Origin: Methanococcoides alaskense
GTDB taxonomy: Archaea > Halobacteriota > Methanosarcinia > Methanosarcinales > Methanosarcinaceae
Assembly (NCBI RefSeq): GCF_027594145.1
Contig: NZ_JAQFFK010000003.1
Location: forward strand, 124,001-188,000
DNA length: 64,000 bases
Direction: 5' to 3'
In this document: positions 63,619 through 64,000 of the stretch, piece after piece
Layout of the letters: the number at the start of each line of letters is the position of its first letter
Numbering within the stretch: position 1 is the first letter of the stretch
The notes under the pieces: generated by a model
The model's input: only the letters and a program-made list of their open reading frames with translations
Told to the model about the DNA's origin: nothing
Databases searched by the model: none
Position numbers and translations under genes: made by a program

Positions 63619-63888
63619 TCTTCTTGCTTATTTAATTATAAATGAGATTGGCTGGTTTTAGCGCAAAGACCCCCTTATTTCCAGTGGAGTTATCTCATTG
63701 TGTATATTGTTCGTGTGTGATCGACGGTGACTATGGATAAATAGGCAAATATCCGTAGTTTAAATGTATAATGAGGTTAATAGAAGGTCTTTTAAGTGTC
63801 AACATCCTTGATTCTTAAAGGTGCTCTATTTATATTATTTTGTTTGATATAAATATCTGTACCGTTTTCAATCGTGGGGGTCATTATA

Positions 63889-64000
63889 ATGGAAAATACC
63901 TATTCGAAGTTTTGGGATGCAGATGAATTCATTCTTGTTAGTGATGGGACCAAGCCTGCAATGAAATGGGCGGTCGAGGAACTCAGGAAGAAAGGGAAAA
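63889..64000 (+). CDS. CoA-binding-like protein, N-terminal part (cut by window edge)
   Basis: The first 37 residues (MENTYSKFWD...FILVSDGTKPAMKWAVEELRKKGK) are visible before the window ends. The VSDGTKPAMKWAVEELRKKG pattern resembles small CoA-binding (Rossmann) domain proteins of methanogens. No further domain can be judged. Confidence 0.55.
   Translation, partial: MENTYSKFWDADEFILVSDGTKPAMKWAVEELRKKGK

Overview
The window comes from a methylotrophic, coenzyme-B-using methanogenic archaeon, most likely a member of the Methanosarcinales related to Methanococcoides or Methanolobus. The evidence is genes for archaeal ether lipids (GGGP synthase), methanopterin (RFAP synthase), methyl-CoM reductase activation (component A2), homoaconitase and homoisocitrate dehydrogenase for coenzyme B, a Cam-type carbonic anhydrase, Nop5/fibrillarin, ribosomal L40e, an archaellum operon and AglB. 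Every intact gene I could check (more than 60) ends in TAA or TGA and none in TAG. Two conserved genes are instead crossed by a single in-frame TAG: a HerA-like ATPase at 12654-12656 and a Cam-type carbonic anhydrase at 59942-59944. This is what a UAG = pyrrolysine organism would show.

Layout. 1-6.2 kb: L40e, lipid synthesis, component A2, a phasin-like protein, an ABC1 kinase and an NrpR-type regulator. 6.2-8.4 kb: a two-gene AAA ATPase + DUF4435/TOPRIM unit resembling the PARIS anti-phage system. 8.5-12.9 kb: leucine branch genes (leuB, leuD), an M29 aminopeptidase and the TAG-crossed HerA ATPase. 12.9-21.6 kb: mostly housekeeping (polyprenol kinase-like protein, PurP, TruA, a YgjP-type metalloprotease, a tRNA G10 methylase, two M24 peptidases).

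21.8-39.3 kb is an accessory surface-glycan island ending in the oligosaccharyltransferase AglB. It holds rmlA, rmlB, a VioA/WecE-type aminotransferase, a GNAT acetyltransferase and a WecF-family transferase. Together these suggest a dTDP-4-acetamido-4,6-dideoxyhexose like that of enterobacterial common antigen. A pyruvyltransferase-family protein, a WbqC protein, a flippase, several GT2 enzymes and an AglQ-like protein are also present. The island is AT-rich and scarred by an IS5-like remnant, an IS630 remnant, a broken glycosyltransferase and a 131-bp MITE-like element.

39.5-44.1 kb: a TnpB gene, galU, then hacB/aksE, an unknown gene and aksF (coenzyme B branch). Small-subunit loop motifs separate the two pathways: YLVM in LeuD, YLRT in HacB. 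44.1-50.5 kb: archaellum operon arlD/E-F-G-H-I-J, without a flagellin gene. 50.6-60.2 kb: PyrH, ferredoxin, a pilin, XPD helicase, a GerW + DUF2953 pair with an 11-unit 15-bp coding minisatellite, RFAP synthase, Nop5-fibrillarin, a rhodanese and the carbonic anhydrase. 60.6-64 kb: an orphan response regulator, HAD hydrolase, thioesterase, a second TnpB flanked by matching palindromes, and the start of a CoA-binding-type protein cut by the window edge. I saw no rRNA, tRNA or CRISPR array. Family names rest on recognition of motifs, not on database searches.
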